The notes under the pieces are model-generated. The model was not told the origin of the DNA. It saw nothing but the letters and a program-made list of their open reading frames with translations, and did no database searches. The translations under genes and the position numbers were made by a program. From Malus domestica (lineage: Eukaryota; Streptophyta; Magnoliopsida; Rosales; Rosaceae), in the NCBI RefSeq assembly GCF_042453785.1, contig NC_091673.1, positions 4,223,501 through 4,287,500 of the forward strand: DNA of 64,000 nt, in the 5' to 3' direction. Below are positions 1 through 12,185 of this stretch, in pieces (the stretch's first letter is position 1; each line of letters opens with the position of its first letter).

Positions 1-3000
1 ATGTATCTTTAAAAGGTATGTGATCTTCAAAACTCGGATTAGAAATATGAATATCATGAATCTTGTATAGAGATTTGTATAATGATTTTTTATGAACATG
101 AAAGAAGTCATTCTTAGCATATGATTTAGTTTCTTAAAATAATGCATCTTAATGGTCTGTATAATGAATGAAGCCATTCGTAAGATGATTATATCTGGTT
201 AAATTAATGCAAATTTATTGTCGCTATTAAGATCATAAACTGAGATGTATGGAACAAATCAGTGTGATGGTTGGTTCTGATAATACGGTGATCAGTTCAT
301 GATCTATTCTGAAATCGATAATCCTATATGCGTCTATCAACTGGTTATTGTTAAGATTGTATATATGGATATTGGTTATAAAGCTTTGATGTGCAATAGA
401 CTGTGAAACGAAATTAGAACTTTGAATGTTCATATGGTGATTTCAGGTTCATCGATGTCTGCAATATCAATGAAGACCTTAAACTTAGCAAATATTTCGA
501 TCCTTACTGGTGGTAGCAATTATAAGAAGTGGAGGAGGGATACCAACTTGCTATTGACTCTCAATGAGTTTGATATAGCAATTGAAAATCCCAAGCCTGT
601 AATTAGTGATTAAAGCACCAGAGCTGAGAAGTCAGATTTTGAGAGGTGGTCAAGAGCTAATAAGGTAGCATTTTCCATCATAGAAGCTGTAATGACTGAC
701 ACTATCAAATGAGGAATTAAGAAACCAGAGCTAGCTGTGGAATATTTGGCTGCAATTGAAAAGAAATTTAAGGAGTCTGAGAAGGCAGAAGTAAGCCAGT
801 ATATATCTGTGTTGACTCAATACAAGATTGAAGGTACTAGCTCAATAAGGGATCATATAATGAAAATGTCAGATGCTGCCGAGAAGTTAAACTCCATGGA
901 GATAAACATTGGAGAGAAACAGCTTGTGTTCATGATCCTTCAAGCCCTCCCTACCAAGTATAGTCAGTTGAAAGTCTCTTACAACACTTAGGACAAGAAC
1001 TGGGGCATAGATGAATTGATTGCACAATGTGTGCAAGAGGAAACTCGGCAAAAGCAAGAGAAAGGCAAGGAGATCGAAGAAGCAAACTATGTGTAACCTG
1101 GAAGAGAGAAGAGAGCATTCAATAATGACAGCTCTTCAGGTTCTGGTAAGAATTCTAAATTCACTAAGAATTCTAACAAATTCAATATATCTGCTAAAGT
1201 AAATGACTCCCCTAGAAAATCTATCAAATTTAAGGCTAAACCTAAAGATGTGTCTAAACTTAAGTGTTTTTGGTGCAAGACTAAAGGGCATTTGAAAGTT
1301 GATTGTGAGATTTTTAAAGATTTTGTGAAGAGCAAAGAAAAGGAACAAGTACTTGTCTGTGTTGAGTCAAATCTTTGTGAAGTACCTGTTGATTCTTGGT
1401 GGTTTGACACTGGATGCTCGGTTCACATAACTAATTCTTTGAAAGGTTTTCAAAAACAAAAGGAGATTGGAAATACTATGTATCATGTCTATGTGGGGGA
1501 AGGGACTAAGGTTTCAGTGCATTCCATTAGAGTAGTGAACTTAAAACTGAATTCTGGTTTTGTGTTACAACTGAAAGATGCGCTCTATGTGCCTAAAGTG
1601 AGAAGAAACTTGCTCTCTGCTTCTAAAATAATAAAAGATGGTTATGCATTCTCTGCTGATGATGTATGTTTGAAATTTTTTAAGAAAAACAGTTTTGATA
1701 AAATTTTGGGCACTGCCCTCTTGTCTGAAAATCTCTGGCGACTAAAATGTCTAGTTGAGTTTGTTGATCAGTCTGTTTTAAATGTCAATTCAAAAAGAAT
1801 GTTAGAACATGATTCATCTTATATTCTTTGGCATAAGAGGTTAGGGCACATCTCTAAAGAAAGGATTCTTCAACTTTGCAAAGCTGAACTAATTCCCAAA
1901 CTAGATTCTACCACTGTAACAGAATGTGTTGATTGTTTGAAAGGAAAAATGACCAACTTTAGAAAACTAGATGCCAAAAGAAGCCTAGGGTTACTTGAAA
2001 TCATACACACTGACATCTGTGGTCCTCTTCCAGTCAAAACCATATGCAGAAACAAGTATTTTGTTAACTTTATCGATGATTTCTCTAGACTAGGATATAC
2101 CTTTCTGATTAATGAAAAATCTGATGCCCTTAAATGTTTTATTGTTTACAAAACTGAGGTTGAAAAACAGTTAAGTAAAGTTATTAAAATTGTTAGATCG
2201 GATAAGGGAGGAGAATACTTTGGCAGGTACACTGAATCAGGACAACAAAAGGGACCATTTGCACTCTATTTAGAGCAAAACGGCATTGTAGCTCAGTATA
2301 CAACACCTGGGACACCTTAACAAAATGGAGTCTCGGAAAGGAGGAATAGAACTCTTATAGGTATGGTGAGGAGCATGATGTCAAGATCCAAATTGCCTAG
2401 TTTCTTGTGGGGAGAAGCCTTGAAGACAACAAATTATATTTTGAACAGAGTACCGAGCAAATCTGTTATCTCAACACCTTTTAAGTTATGGTATGGTAGA
2501 GCACCTAATTTTGAATATTTTCATGTTTGGGGTTGCAAATCAAAAGCGAGGTTCTATAATCCTAATGAAAGAAAATTAGATTCAAGGACTCAATCTTGTT
2601 ACTTCATAGGGTATCCTGAAAAGTCAAAGGGCTACAGATTCTATATTCCTCAACATCACACTCGGATCCAAGAAACGCATAATGCAGTACTCTTGGAGGA
2701 TCAAGATGTTACAGATCTATCGCGGGAAAATTTCATTTTTGAAGAGGTGGATCAGTTACATGACATCCCTGAAGCCCTCAACTACACTCAGGTCCCATTA
2801 TTCCGACAGCCATCATTTAATGAAAGAGAAGAAACACTTGCAGATTTGGATTCTCCCACAGACCACACTATGGAAATCGATGATCAACTTCTTGCACCTG
2901 CATCTGCTTCAAATTCTGAACAACCAGTGTTAATTGAACCCAGAAAGTCCACAAGAGTCAGGAAATCAACTACTATGAGTGATTATGTTTACTTGCAAGA

Positions 3001-5638
3001 AGCAGATTTTGACATTGGTGATTTGGATGACCCTATTTCATACTCTCAGGCCATTGAAAGTTCACAGTCAACTCTATGGCAGAATGCTATGAAAGAAGAA
3101 CTAGATTCAATGTATAAAAATAATGTATGGACACTTGTGGAGTCTAGCCCTCAAATCAAACCTATAGGTTGTAAGTGGGTGTACAAGACCAAAAGAGATG
3201 TTCTTGGTAAAATTGAGAGACACAAAGCAAGATTAGTTGCAAAGGGCTTCAATCAACGAGAAGGTATTGATTACAACGATACTTTTTCCCCAGTCTCTTC
3301 TAAAGATTCAATGCGAGTTGACATGGCCTTGGTTGCATATTTTGACTTAGAGCTGCATCAAATGGATGTCAAAACAGCTTTTCTTAATGGCAACTTAGAG
3401 GAATGCATTTATATGAAACAACCACCTGATTTGTTGAAAGGGGGAAGGAAAACATGGTTTGACAGCTCAATAAGTCAATCTATGGGTTAAAACGGGCCTT
3501 TAGACAATGGTATTTAAAGTTTGATCAGATTGTCTCTTCTCAGGGATTTGAAGAAAACAAATTGGACAATTGCATTTATCTTAAATTTTCTGGTTCTCAG
3601 TTCATTTTTCTGGTACTTTACGTTGATGATATTCTTCTAGCAAGCTCTTGTCCTCAGTTATTATAAAGAACTGAGAGGATGCTCAGTGAAAGTTTTGATA
3701 TGAAGGATCTAGGAGAGGCACACTATGTGTTAGGGATTGAGATTGTACGCAATAGACAGAAAAGATTACTTGGCTTATCGTAAAAAGGTTACATTGATAG
3801 AGTATTACACCGGTTCAATATGGAGAATTGTAGTTGTGGATAAGTTCCAGTTAATAAAGGGGATAAGTTCTCCAAGAGTCAATGTCCGAGGACTGACTTG
3901 GAGACAGAAAAAATGCAGGGTAAGCCTTATACTTCTCTAGTGGGAAGTCTCATGTATGCAACTATATGTACACGGCTTGACCTTGCTTTTATAACTGGAA
4001 TGCTGGGAAGGTTTCAATCAAATCCAGGTGAAGCACATTGGATATCTGCCAAAAAGGTTCTAAGATATTTACAAAGAACCAAGAATTTCATGTTGGTTTA
4101 TGGAAAAGGCGAATCTTTGGAACTTGAAGGATACACTGAGTCTGATTTGGCTGGTGATATAAATGATAAAAAATCAACCGATGGTTATATCTTCATGTTA
4201 AATGGTGGTGCAGTTTTTTGGAATAGTGCTAAGCAAACTGTGATAGCCACATCCACTATGGAGACTGAGTTCGTAGCTTGTTTTGAAGGAATGAAACAAG
4301 TTGTGTGGTTGAAGAATTTTCTGACTGATTTAAAAGTTGTAAAATCGGTTCAGAAACCAGTAAGGATGTTTTGTGATAACAACTCTGCTATGTTCTTTGC
4401 AAAAAATAATAGAAGAACTTATGCCTCAAGGTTAATGGATGTAAAATTTCTTAAAGTAAGAGAGGAAGTAAAGAAGGGGATGATTGAAGTTCAGCACATC
4501 AACACTGTTTTGATGGTTGCAGATCCTTTGACTAAAGCGCTGCCTATTGGAGAGTTTCAGAAACACGTATCTCGGATGGGAGTGTTGGAAAATCTAGATC
4601 AATGGGAGTAATTGATCTGTTTCAGAAAATTTGAAGGTTGCTGCTATGTGAGTAATTCAATTTGGGACTGTGTTTACATTTTGGTCTGAGCTAGCTTACT
4701 TAGTTATGTTTAGTTTGTTAGTTTGTTTTATATTTTAATAAGAGTCTTTGTTTCGAAACCTAAGGCTTCCGTTTTGGAGTATTGTGGTTTTGATGATGGA
4801 CTTGTTAGATTCCTATGATGCTTTGCAAGAACAATTTGTTTGTTTTAAAGGTTTATATGTTTCATGAATTTTATTCAGTTATTGAAATGTTGTTTTTCAT
4901 TGAAGATTAATATAGATTATAATTTTTTGAAAAGTGGGAGCATATTCTGGATTGGTGTTGTTAATCATGTGTCATATTTGCATATTTGATACATGTGAGT
5001 CTTGAATCAATAATTGTTTTGGTTGTAATCTGAGATTCTTGGCTTCTGTGTTTTGAAATGCAATGGGATATTGGTCATGATGATAAAATCTTGAATAAGG
5101 CTATGTGATCACTTCTTATAATCGGTGAAGGCTGTGCTTGTTCAATGTCTCATGTTCAAGTGGGAGAATGTAAGGATATGAACATGAGTATTCGGTGAAC
5201 TAGCATTAGCTATTTGGTCCAATTAGTATAAGAAAGTCTTCTAGGAAGATGAATGTGAGTTCTTGTTGATAGAGGAATCTGTCATGGAGATGAACTGACA
5301 TAGACTAGGAAACATGAGTTGTTTCCAAAGCGGATTGTAATAGGAAATCCTCATTGGATTAGGAGAGGTATATGTATATATATATGTTGTAATCTCTGCT
5401 CTCATAGACACACGCTCAGTCAAGAACTAAGCCTTATTCTTAGTTAGAGCATTAAGAGTTCTACCAGAGAGGAGAAGAGTTGCAGCATACAGAATTTGGA
5501 CAGCTGCTGCAATGGTGTTTTCCAATGGAGGTTCATTAGGTTAGTGTGAATACAATAGTTCATACGGAAAAGATTTTATGCTTTCTTGATTGTGTTTACT
5601 GTGGCTTAAATCTTGATCTTGGCTATTTGATTCTAACA
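1..5638 (+). mobile_element. Ty1/Copia LTR retrotransposon, 5' end outside the window
   Basis: Fossil Copia element read on the plus strand. The parts appear in Copia order: a gag-like region from about 420, a CCHC zinc knuckle near 1264 (CFWCKTKGHLKVDC), a protease-like motif near 1400 (WWFDTGCSVHITN), an integrase region about 1830-2600, reverse transcriptase about 3030-3900, and RNase H about 3900-4610. Integrase lying before reverse transcriptase is what separates Copia from Gypsy. About 550 bases of non-coding sequence follow pol, then a purine-rich tract and the 3' LTR. The coding region carries several breaks, so the copy is dead. No 5' LTR is visible, so LTR divergence cannot be used to date it. 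It appears to sit in an intron of the minus-strand gene whose exons are at 5682-5779 and 8014-8130. Confidence 0.9.
5169..5638 (+). repeat. 3' LTR of the Copia element
   Basis: The segment starts TGTAAGGATATG directly after a polypurine-like tract (AAGTGGGAGAA) and ends in CTAACA, giving the usual TG...CA ends over about 470 bases. The partner 5' LTR is not in the window, so the boundaries rest on the ends and the tract only. Confidence 0.7.
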
Positions 5639-5681
5639 ATGGAAACTCTACCCATACGCATATAACACATGTTTAACTGAC

Positions 5682-8130
5682 CTCAGGTCCATAGAAAGGA
5701 TGTCATGGTGCACAACGCCATAAAGATCTTGAACAACCTTAATTGTACCTTTCTCCAGTTCGGGCCTTCCTCCTTCTTTCTGTGCATTATATAAAACGAA
5801 GCAAAAAATTTGAGAAAAAGAAATCGATATACCAGAACAAAGCACAAACAAATAACTATATGACAATATCAATTTTATGTAATTAGAAGAAAAGAAAACT
5901 CATAAAGATAATTTAAATTTAGAGAGTTGCCTAAATTTAAATTTTAGAAAGCTGCCTTCCAAGCGTTAGACAACTATCACTCGTAGGGATGGGCAATGGT
6001 TATGCGGGCGGGTAACCGCGGTTAATTTACCCATAACCGTTTATGCTCATACCCGCATAACCGTTTACCCGTTGGGTAATTGCCTAAATGGTTATACCCA
6101 TACCCATAACCGTTTATAAACGGTTAACCATACTCATAACCGCATACTCATTTAACCGTAACCGTTTAATACCCGTTTACCCATTTATCATTTTTAACCC
6201 GTTTATCTTCTTTTTTTTATCATTACCTTTTTTTCACCCGTCTACACCGTTATAGGTACATTCATCATACATTTCCATATTTTAATTTTTTAAATCCTTA
6301 TATCATTCCAATAATTGAAATAATAATTTACGGACGATATTTTTAACTGTTACCAATGAAGGTAAATATAATATTTGCAAAGTATTATTGGGTTACAAAA
6401 ATTGTTTAGGAGATATTTCTATCAATTTCACGGTTACCCGCAAGGAATTTAAATTAATTTGGCCAATTCCTTGATGATGAGAATCATCATTCCTGTAGTA
6501 GTGTTATTGAGAGAATGACCGATGAATTCCTTGCTAATTTCTTGGGTGTTAAGTATTATTGGATCGAGAACATGGTTTGTGTTAGTTTTACATATATAAA
6601 ATAAATGGATAAACGGTTACCCGTTTATAACCGTGGTTAATACCCATAACCGCCCATTTAAATTTCACGGGTAAACGGATATACCCATAACCGTTTATTT
6701 ATCTAAACGGTTATCCATAACCGTAACCGTTTAATTTAAATGGACGGGTAACCGCGGTTACCCATAACCAATGGGTATTTGCCCATCCCTAATCACTCTC
6801 CCAAACCGTGTTCAAGATTCCCTAAAAGGCATTTAATACTTTTGGGCCAAAATTATCAACCCATTTGAAGAAGAAAACCCTCACCTAATTTCCGTTTTAT
6901 GTTCCTAAATGCAAAGGATTAGGTTAAATGAATTGTCATATGCACACATGTACAGACCTAAAAAGAAATATTTGAAATTTAGAGTAGGATAAATTGCTTA
7001 CCTATTGGTGGTGCGCGTGCGATTCATCGGATTTGGGTGAACTGGTGGTGGCAGTCGTTTAGGTGAACTGGTGGAGAAGCACTTGATAAGAACTACAAAA
7101 CTGAATAAGAATAAGAAATTAAATCCAAGGAATTCGAAGATAGAAGAAACTAAACAACGGGATAAGAAACAATTGTACCTTTTTCACAATCATGTTCACA
7201 CTTTTGTTTTGCTTTAATCCAACTGCAAGGGCCAATAAGTTGTTGATGGCCTTAAGTTCTAAAACAAAATGCTATTGTTTGTACCATACTTGACCAATCT
7301 CAAAACTACTGAGCACCGGTCAACGTTATGCCGTCAAGGACCTAGAAGAATTTCCTCCCAACCAGGAGGCCAATCACAATGGGACACGTGTCGACATCAG
7401 AAGCCAATCACAGCGCGACACGTATCAACATCAGAAGCCAATCACAACACGACACGTGTCAATGTCAGAATAAAGCTAGAAACTCTTCTATAAAAGGAAA
7501 TCATTCTCCCACAATATTTCCTAATGTCATTTGTACTAAATCATTCACTTGTACTCACTAAAGAAGAGCTTGAACCTATGTACTTGTGTAAACCCTTCAC
7601 AATTAATGAGAACTCCTCTACTCTATGGACGTAGTCAATCTGGGTGAACCACGTACATCTTGTGTTTGCTTCCCTGCCTCTATCCATTTACATACTTATC
7701 CACACTAGTGACCGGAACAATCTAGCGAATGTCACAAACTTAACATTTTATGTTGTACCAAAGTCCTCACTGATTTTGTGCATCAACTGCTATCAACATT
7801 CAAATTAGATTGCTTACAACCCTAATTACCAAATTTTTCAAGCTGCCTAATCAAAATATAAGATTATTGCTACAATCAACATAGAAACACTAATTACACA
7901 TAAACATCGCATAAAAATCATAAATAAATAAAAAATCCAAAACAGCAGCAGAGATAACGAAAATGATAAAAACTTTAAAAAAATTCAAACAAAATTTTAA
8001 AACTTCAACTCACAGGAAGCTCTGTAACCAGTTGCACTGGCTGCCCAGTTCGTAATTGTGAAGTCTGAAGAGAACCCAAAATTTGAATACTGAAATCTTG
8101 AGTTTTCTCAAACAATGGTAGATTTTCCAT
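5682..8130 (-). CDS. 5' part of an unrecognised small conserved plant gene, two coding exons visible
   Basis: Two exons on the minus strand join in phase. Exon 1 is 8130-8014 (39 codons, starting MENLPLFEKTQDFSIQILGS) and ends at a GTGAGT donor. Exon 2 is 5779-5682 (starting KEGGRPELEKGTIKVVQDLY), with a TGCACAG acceptor and a GTCAGT donor in phase 2. A likely leader exon lies upstream of about 8405-8212, joined through a short intron with a GC-AG style donor (AAG|GCAAGT) and an acceptor just before the ATG. Later exons must lie before base 1, because the Copia element fills the next intron. The 2.2-kb intron between the two exons holds a hAT-type element and a solo LTR. I do not recognise the family; the visible part looks soluble and helical, with no signal peptide or membrane segment. 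That it is a gene is inferred from clean splice sites and phase. Confidence 0.6.
5984..6791. mobile_element. Non-autonomous hAT-type element (808 bp)
   Basis: Terminal inverted repeats TAGGGATGGGCAA and TTGCCCATCCCTA bound an 808-bp element. The flanks are an 8-bp target duplication, ATCACTCG (5976-5983) and ATCACTCT (6792-6799), with one mismatch. The 8-bp duplication and TAGGG ends fit the hAT superfamily. Both ends are packed with variants of ACCCGTTTA and TAACCGTTTA in both orientations, so the subterminal regions are dense in short motifs that could bind a transposase. No transposase coding is seen. It lies in an intron of the minus-strand gene. Confidence 0.85.
7241..7736 (+). repeat. 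Solo LTR, same family as the large LTR derivative at 33-37.6 kb
   Basis: The segment runs from TGTTGATGGCC to GTCACA, with TG...CA ends and a TATA-like TCTATAAAAGG near 7480. The promoter part holds three near-repeats of a unit containing GACACGTGTC (near 7383, 7415 and 7450), so G-box-like palindromes are repeated. The 3' half (from CATTCTCCCACAATATTTCC) is nearly identical to 37340-37570. No internal region adjoins it, so it is a solo LTR. I could not see a clean target duplication. Confidence 0.7.
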
Positions 8131-9329
8131 AGCTGATTTCAATAACCCCAAATCAATTTAAAAAATAAATAGATTTAAATTCCAAATTGGGCATGAAATT
8201 ACTTGCCTTGAGTAGGAAGGGTTTTACAAAACGATGCCTTTGGAGACCCAGCCTTTGAGCGGCTACGGCGCTTGGTGGTGGCGGTGCGAGACAGAGAGAG
8301 AGTTTGAGAAGCAACGATTAATTTTTTGGATGAGAGAAACGGAATGAAGCAGAAGACTCGAGAAGAGGCATATTCAACGATAATGGACGCGTGGGCAGCG
8401 AGCAAAGCCTAAAGATGCAACAACAATTAACAGATGGAGAGAAAGGGTATAAGTGTCTTTCAAAGTGGAAAAAGAAGGCAAGACAACGGTAAATAAGGAG
8501 AATAAGAGGGCATTTCTGCCATTTCAATGTTCATTAACAGTGTTAAACAGTGCCGAAGAAGATGGGCTCACCATTAATATCCACAAGTGTCAAGTGCCCG
8601 AAAGAGAATGAATGGTTGATAGATCCAGTCATATAGATGATACATATGGACCAAAGGGCCTTGATATTGTCATTGATGGCGGGGTAAGAGTGTCTGAACC
8701 ATCAACTGTAGTTGACATGAAGGTGATCCATCCCAAAATCATACGACAAGGAAATGGACCTAAATTACACTTATAGAAGATGACAAATGAATCTGCTCAG
8801 TCGTAGGAAAGTTCATCTCCTCTATCAGTCCGAAGATAATCATTCATCTCGATAAGTCATTTGGAGAACCTGGATATGGATATGTCGAATGTTGCCCCGG
8901 TTTTGCCACATTTTCTGCTCAGTCGAGGATTTGCGTTTTTTAGATTTACCTCCGTGTGCAAAGGGAAACAAAATAAATTTGTATGTTCTATTTAGTGTTA
9001 AGAAGTGTTTCTGTGGAAAGTTTAACAGTGTGAAAGTGAACCCAAAATGAGAGCCAAGAGTGCATCTTATGGTCAGCACTAGTTTTCCTTTAGAAATGTG
9101 ATTTGTAGATATGCTGCACAACCTTTTTTGCACAACAAATACAATGAAAAAATTTTGGTTCAAGCTCAATTTCTGGCTGAAATCGAGGCGATTGGGGTGG
9201 TTTTTGTGGCTGGTTTTTGCGGAGCTGCTTGTTTGCATTTGGCGATTGTTGGAGGATTGTTTTGGGTTGATCGTGAAACTATTATGGTGATGGATGCTGG
9301 GGTTGAGAAGTCTCTTTTGTTATGTTAAT
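8131..9329. other. Leader region of the minus-strand gene plus spacer
   Basis: 8131-8410 is the probable 5' leader and promoter side of the minus-strand gene, with CT-rich sequence on that strand. A YrdC-like fragment sits at 8562-8784. From 8785 to 9329 I see only short open frames with no recognisable protein. Confidence 0.4.
8562..8784 (+). pseudogene. YrdC/Sua5-domain (threonylcarbamoyl-AMP synthase-like) gene fragment
   Basis: The plus strand reads like the C-terminal end of the plant YrdC-domain protein. One frame gives SPLISTSVKCPKENEWLIDP followed by a stop. A second frame, entered by a one-base shift near 8635, gives TYGPKGLDIVIDGGVRVSEP, then a PSTVVDM motif and a PKIIRQGNGPK segment. 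Established knowledge: DGG...PSTVVD is the conserved end of the YrdC fold, which makes threonylcarbamoyl-AMP for the t6A modification of tRNA. There are no introns in this stretch and upstream domain parts are missing, so it is a truncated, frameshifted copy, probably a retrocopy or captured fragment. Confidence 0.7.
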
Positions 9330-9945
9330 TGTAACAACCCAATCCCAAATTAGTACAATTTTATGATAATGCCCTTGCATGGTGCATGAACCAGCACATG
9401 ATCTCTTCTCCCCCACCCGTGAACAACTCATCCCTCTATCCACATTCTTTCTCCCTTGCGCTTTGTGTTTCCCCTCCCCCATACCTCGAACACCCTTTTC
9501 TCTTTTCTTCCCGTGCTCTCTCCCTCACCTCTCTACAATTCTCACTCTCGAACACTCTCATCTCCTCTCATCTCCCGAGCAACACCCACACAACACCACA
9601 CCTTCATCACCACCTCTTGGAAGTCACAACGACCACCTATCATCGGTTAGGCACCCAACTTCCTTCCCCTTGCTCGACATTATGCACAGTCACTGTGCTC
9701 GAATCCTTTCCTTTAAGTTTCGCTGTCCACGACTAAGGTAAGCATCCTAGAACCCCTTAGATCATGTTTTAGGTTAGATTAGGTTGATTTACGTTTGAAC
9801 GCAGAAGCACCTCGGGAGGAACACTTTCCAGTTTTCCGACGAGGACAACTACGGTTACAGGCGTTTTCTGACCAACTCCGCCCACGGTCGAGAAAACCAA
9901 AGGTATATCCCCATTCCTTGTTCTTTGGGCTTCAATTTGGTACAT
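9330..9945 (+). repeat. LTR-like fragment, possibly Ty3/Gypsy
   Basis: Begins TGTAACAACCCAATCCC, a start typical of plant Gypsy LTRs, followed by a long pyrimidine-rich stretch (9400-9600). It stops where the Copia reverse-transcriptase region begins. No second LTR or internal region is visible. The assignment rests only on the start motif and composition. Confidence 0.3.
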
Positions 9946-9948
9946 TGA

Positions 9949-12185
9949 ATGGATGAAGGTAATGGAGAGCCCGAAACTTATGAGGAGGCTAGAGCTCATA
10001 ACGACAGTGATAAATGGATGAAGGTAATGGAGTCAGAGATGGATTCCTTATTAAAGAATTATACCTATGAGCTGGTGGAGCTTCCAAAGGGCAGAAAAGC
10101 ATTGAAAAACAAATGGGTATTCAAATTGAAAAGAGACGACAACACGACAAGGTACAAGGCTCGTTTGGTTGTCAAAGGTTTTGGTCAAAAGAAAGGAGTT
10201 GACTTTGATGAGATTTTCTCACCGGTGGTGAAGATGACTTCCATTCGAGTTATCCTTGGTATGGCAGCAAGCATGGATCTTGAGCTCGAGCAGTTAGATG
10301 TTAAAACTGCATTTCTCCACGGCAATTTAGAAGAGGAGATATACATGGAGCAACCCAAAGGCTTTGAAGTCAAAGGTAAAGAAAATTTGGTGTGCAAGCT
10401 CAAGAAAAGCTTATATGGTCTTAAGCAGGCTCCGAGACAGTGGAATAAAAAGTTCAACTCATTCATGGTGAGTAATGGGTACAAGAGAACTCATGCTGAC
10501 TCTTGTGTCCATATCAAACAATTTTCTGGAGGTAAATTCATCATTTTATTGCTTTATGTTGATGACATGTTGATTGTCGGTCAAGATGCTTCTATGATTA
10601 AAAAGCTCAAAAAAGAGTTATCTAAGTCCTTTGACATGAAGGACTTAGGGCCAGCCAAGCAAATTTTGGGCATGGAGATAATTCGTGACAGAAAATCCAA
10701 GAAGTTATGGCTGTCACAAGAAAAGTATGTTGAACGGGTGCTTGAAAGGTTCAACATGAAAGCAGCCAAATCGGTAAGCTCACATTTAGCCAATCATATC
10801 AAGTTGAGCAAAGAGTCATGTCCAAAAACATATGAAGAAAAAGAGAAAATGGCAGTTGTTCCCTACTCTTCAGCAGTAGGAAGTATCATTTATGCAATGG
10901 TGTGCACACGGCCAGATATTGCTCATGCAGTAGGTGTGGTGAGCAGGTTTCTCTCTAATCCAGGGAAGGACCACTGGGAAACTGTTAAGTGGATTCTCAG
11001 ATATTTGAAGGGAACATCTAAGATGTGCTTGTGCTTTGGCGGTTCCAAACCAATCTTGGAAGGATTTACAGATGCTGACATGGGAGGTGACCTGGATGGT
11101 AGAAAATTTACGTCTGGGTACTTGTTTACTTTTACAGGGGGAGCCGTGTCTTGGCAATCCAAGTTGCAAAAGTGTGTTGCTTTGTCCACAACCGAGGTTG
11201 AATACATAGCCGCTACAGAAGCATGCAAAGAGTTGTTGTGGTTGAAACGGTTTCTCCAAAAGCTGGGTTTGAAGCAAAGTGATTATGGCGTTTATTGTGA
11301 TAGTCAGAGTGCTCTGGATTTGAGCAAGAACACTGCATATCATTCATGCACTAAGCACATTGATATTCGTTATCACTGGATTAGAGATGCTATCGAGAAC
11401 AAGTTGCTACAGCTGAAGAAGATTCATACCGATAACAATTCTTCAGACATGTTGACAAAGGTAGTCACAAAATCAAAGTTGGAATTCTGCATTAAGGCTG
11501 CTGGGATGGACTCCAGGTAACTTGGAGTCATGATCGGAATTCCTCCCTCATGGACTGGAAGGGGAGATTGTTGGTATATGGTCCAGCCCATGATCAATGT
11601 TCTAGATTATTCTAGTAAGCAAGAGAAGTGGCTGGAGCATGCTAGACAATTCTAGCATGTTATTAAGTTGATGGAAGAAGCTAGAGAGTACTAGCTTCCT
11701 TGGTTGCAAATGGAAAGATCTAGAAGCTACAATTATGTGGCTAGTCTAGAATTTTCTATACTAGAGGTTTGAAGAAGGAACTAGAAACTAGTAGAATGCC
11801 AAGCCCTTACCTATAAATATGGGTGTGATGTAACTAATTACGAACCACGTGTGAGTAGCAAAGGATCAAGTCCAAAGCTAGAGTTCCACTCCAAGAGTGA
11901 GAGTGAGAGTGTTCCACTACACATTGTGAGTAAAGTTTAGAGTGATAAAAAGTGTATGTCATACTTTCTTGTATCCATCAAGCCTTGTCTTTGGCTTGGT
12001 AAGACTATTCTTGTTGTACTCATCTTTTTCATATAGTGAAGATTGATCCTTGTCTTGTGGACGTAGGCATAAATTGCCGAACCACATAAATTCTTGGTGT
12101 CCATTTTCTACTTTACCTTGTGCATTCTCTATCTTGTAGTACCGACATTCCTTTTCTCTATCTTGTAGTACCGACATTCCTAACA
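9949..12185 (+). mobile_element. 3' half of a second Ty1/Copia element with 3' LTR
   Basis: Fossil Copia fragment. One long open stretch (9949-11520, about 520 codons) covers reverse transcriptase and RNase H. Visible landmarks are LDVKTAFLHGNLEEEIYMEQ, the LLYVDDML catalytic box and the C-terminal CTKHIDIRYHWIRD segment. After the stop, a purine tract (GGAAGGGGAGA) precedes the 3' LTR at 11569-12185 (TGTTGG...CTAACA), which ends in a short tandem duplication of a unit containing CTTGTAGTACCGACATTCC. Gag, protease, integrase and the 5' LTR are missing, so the element is 5' truncated. It is a different lineage from the Copia at 1-5638. Its open frame suggests it is younger than that copy, but no LTR pair exists to date it. 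Confidence 0.9.

Noticed and set aside
9379-9741. Open frames on the plus strand near 9.4-9.7 kb, rich in Pro, Ser and Leu.
   Set aside because: They follow from a pyrimidine-rich stretch of the LTR-like fragment; three frames are open at once and none has a domain.
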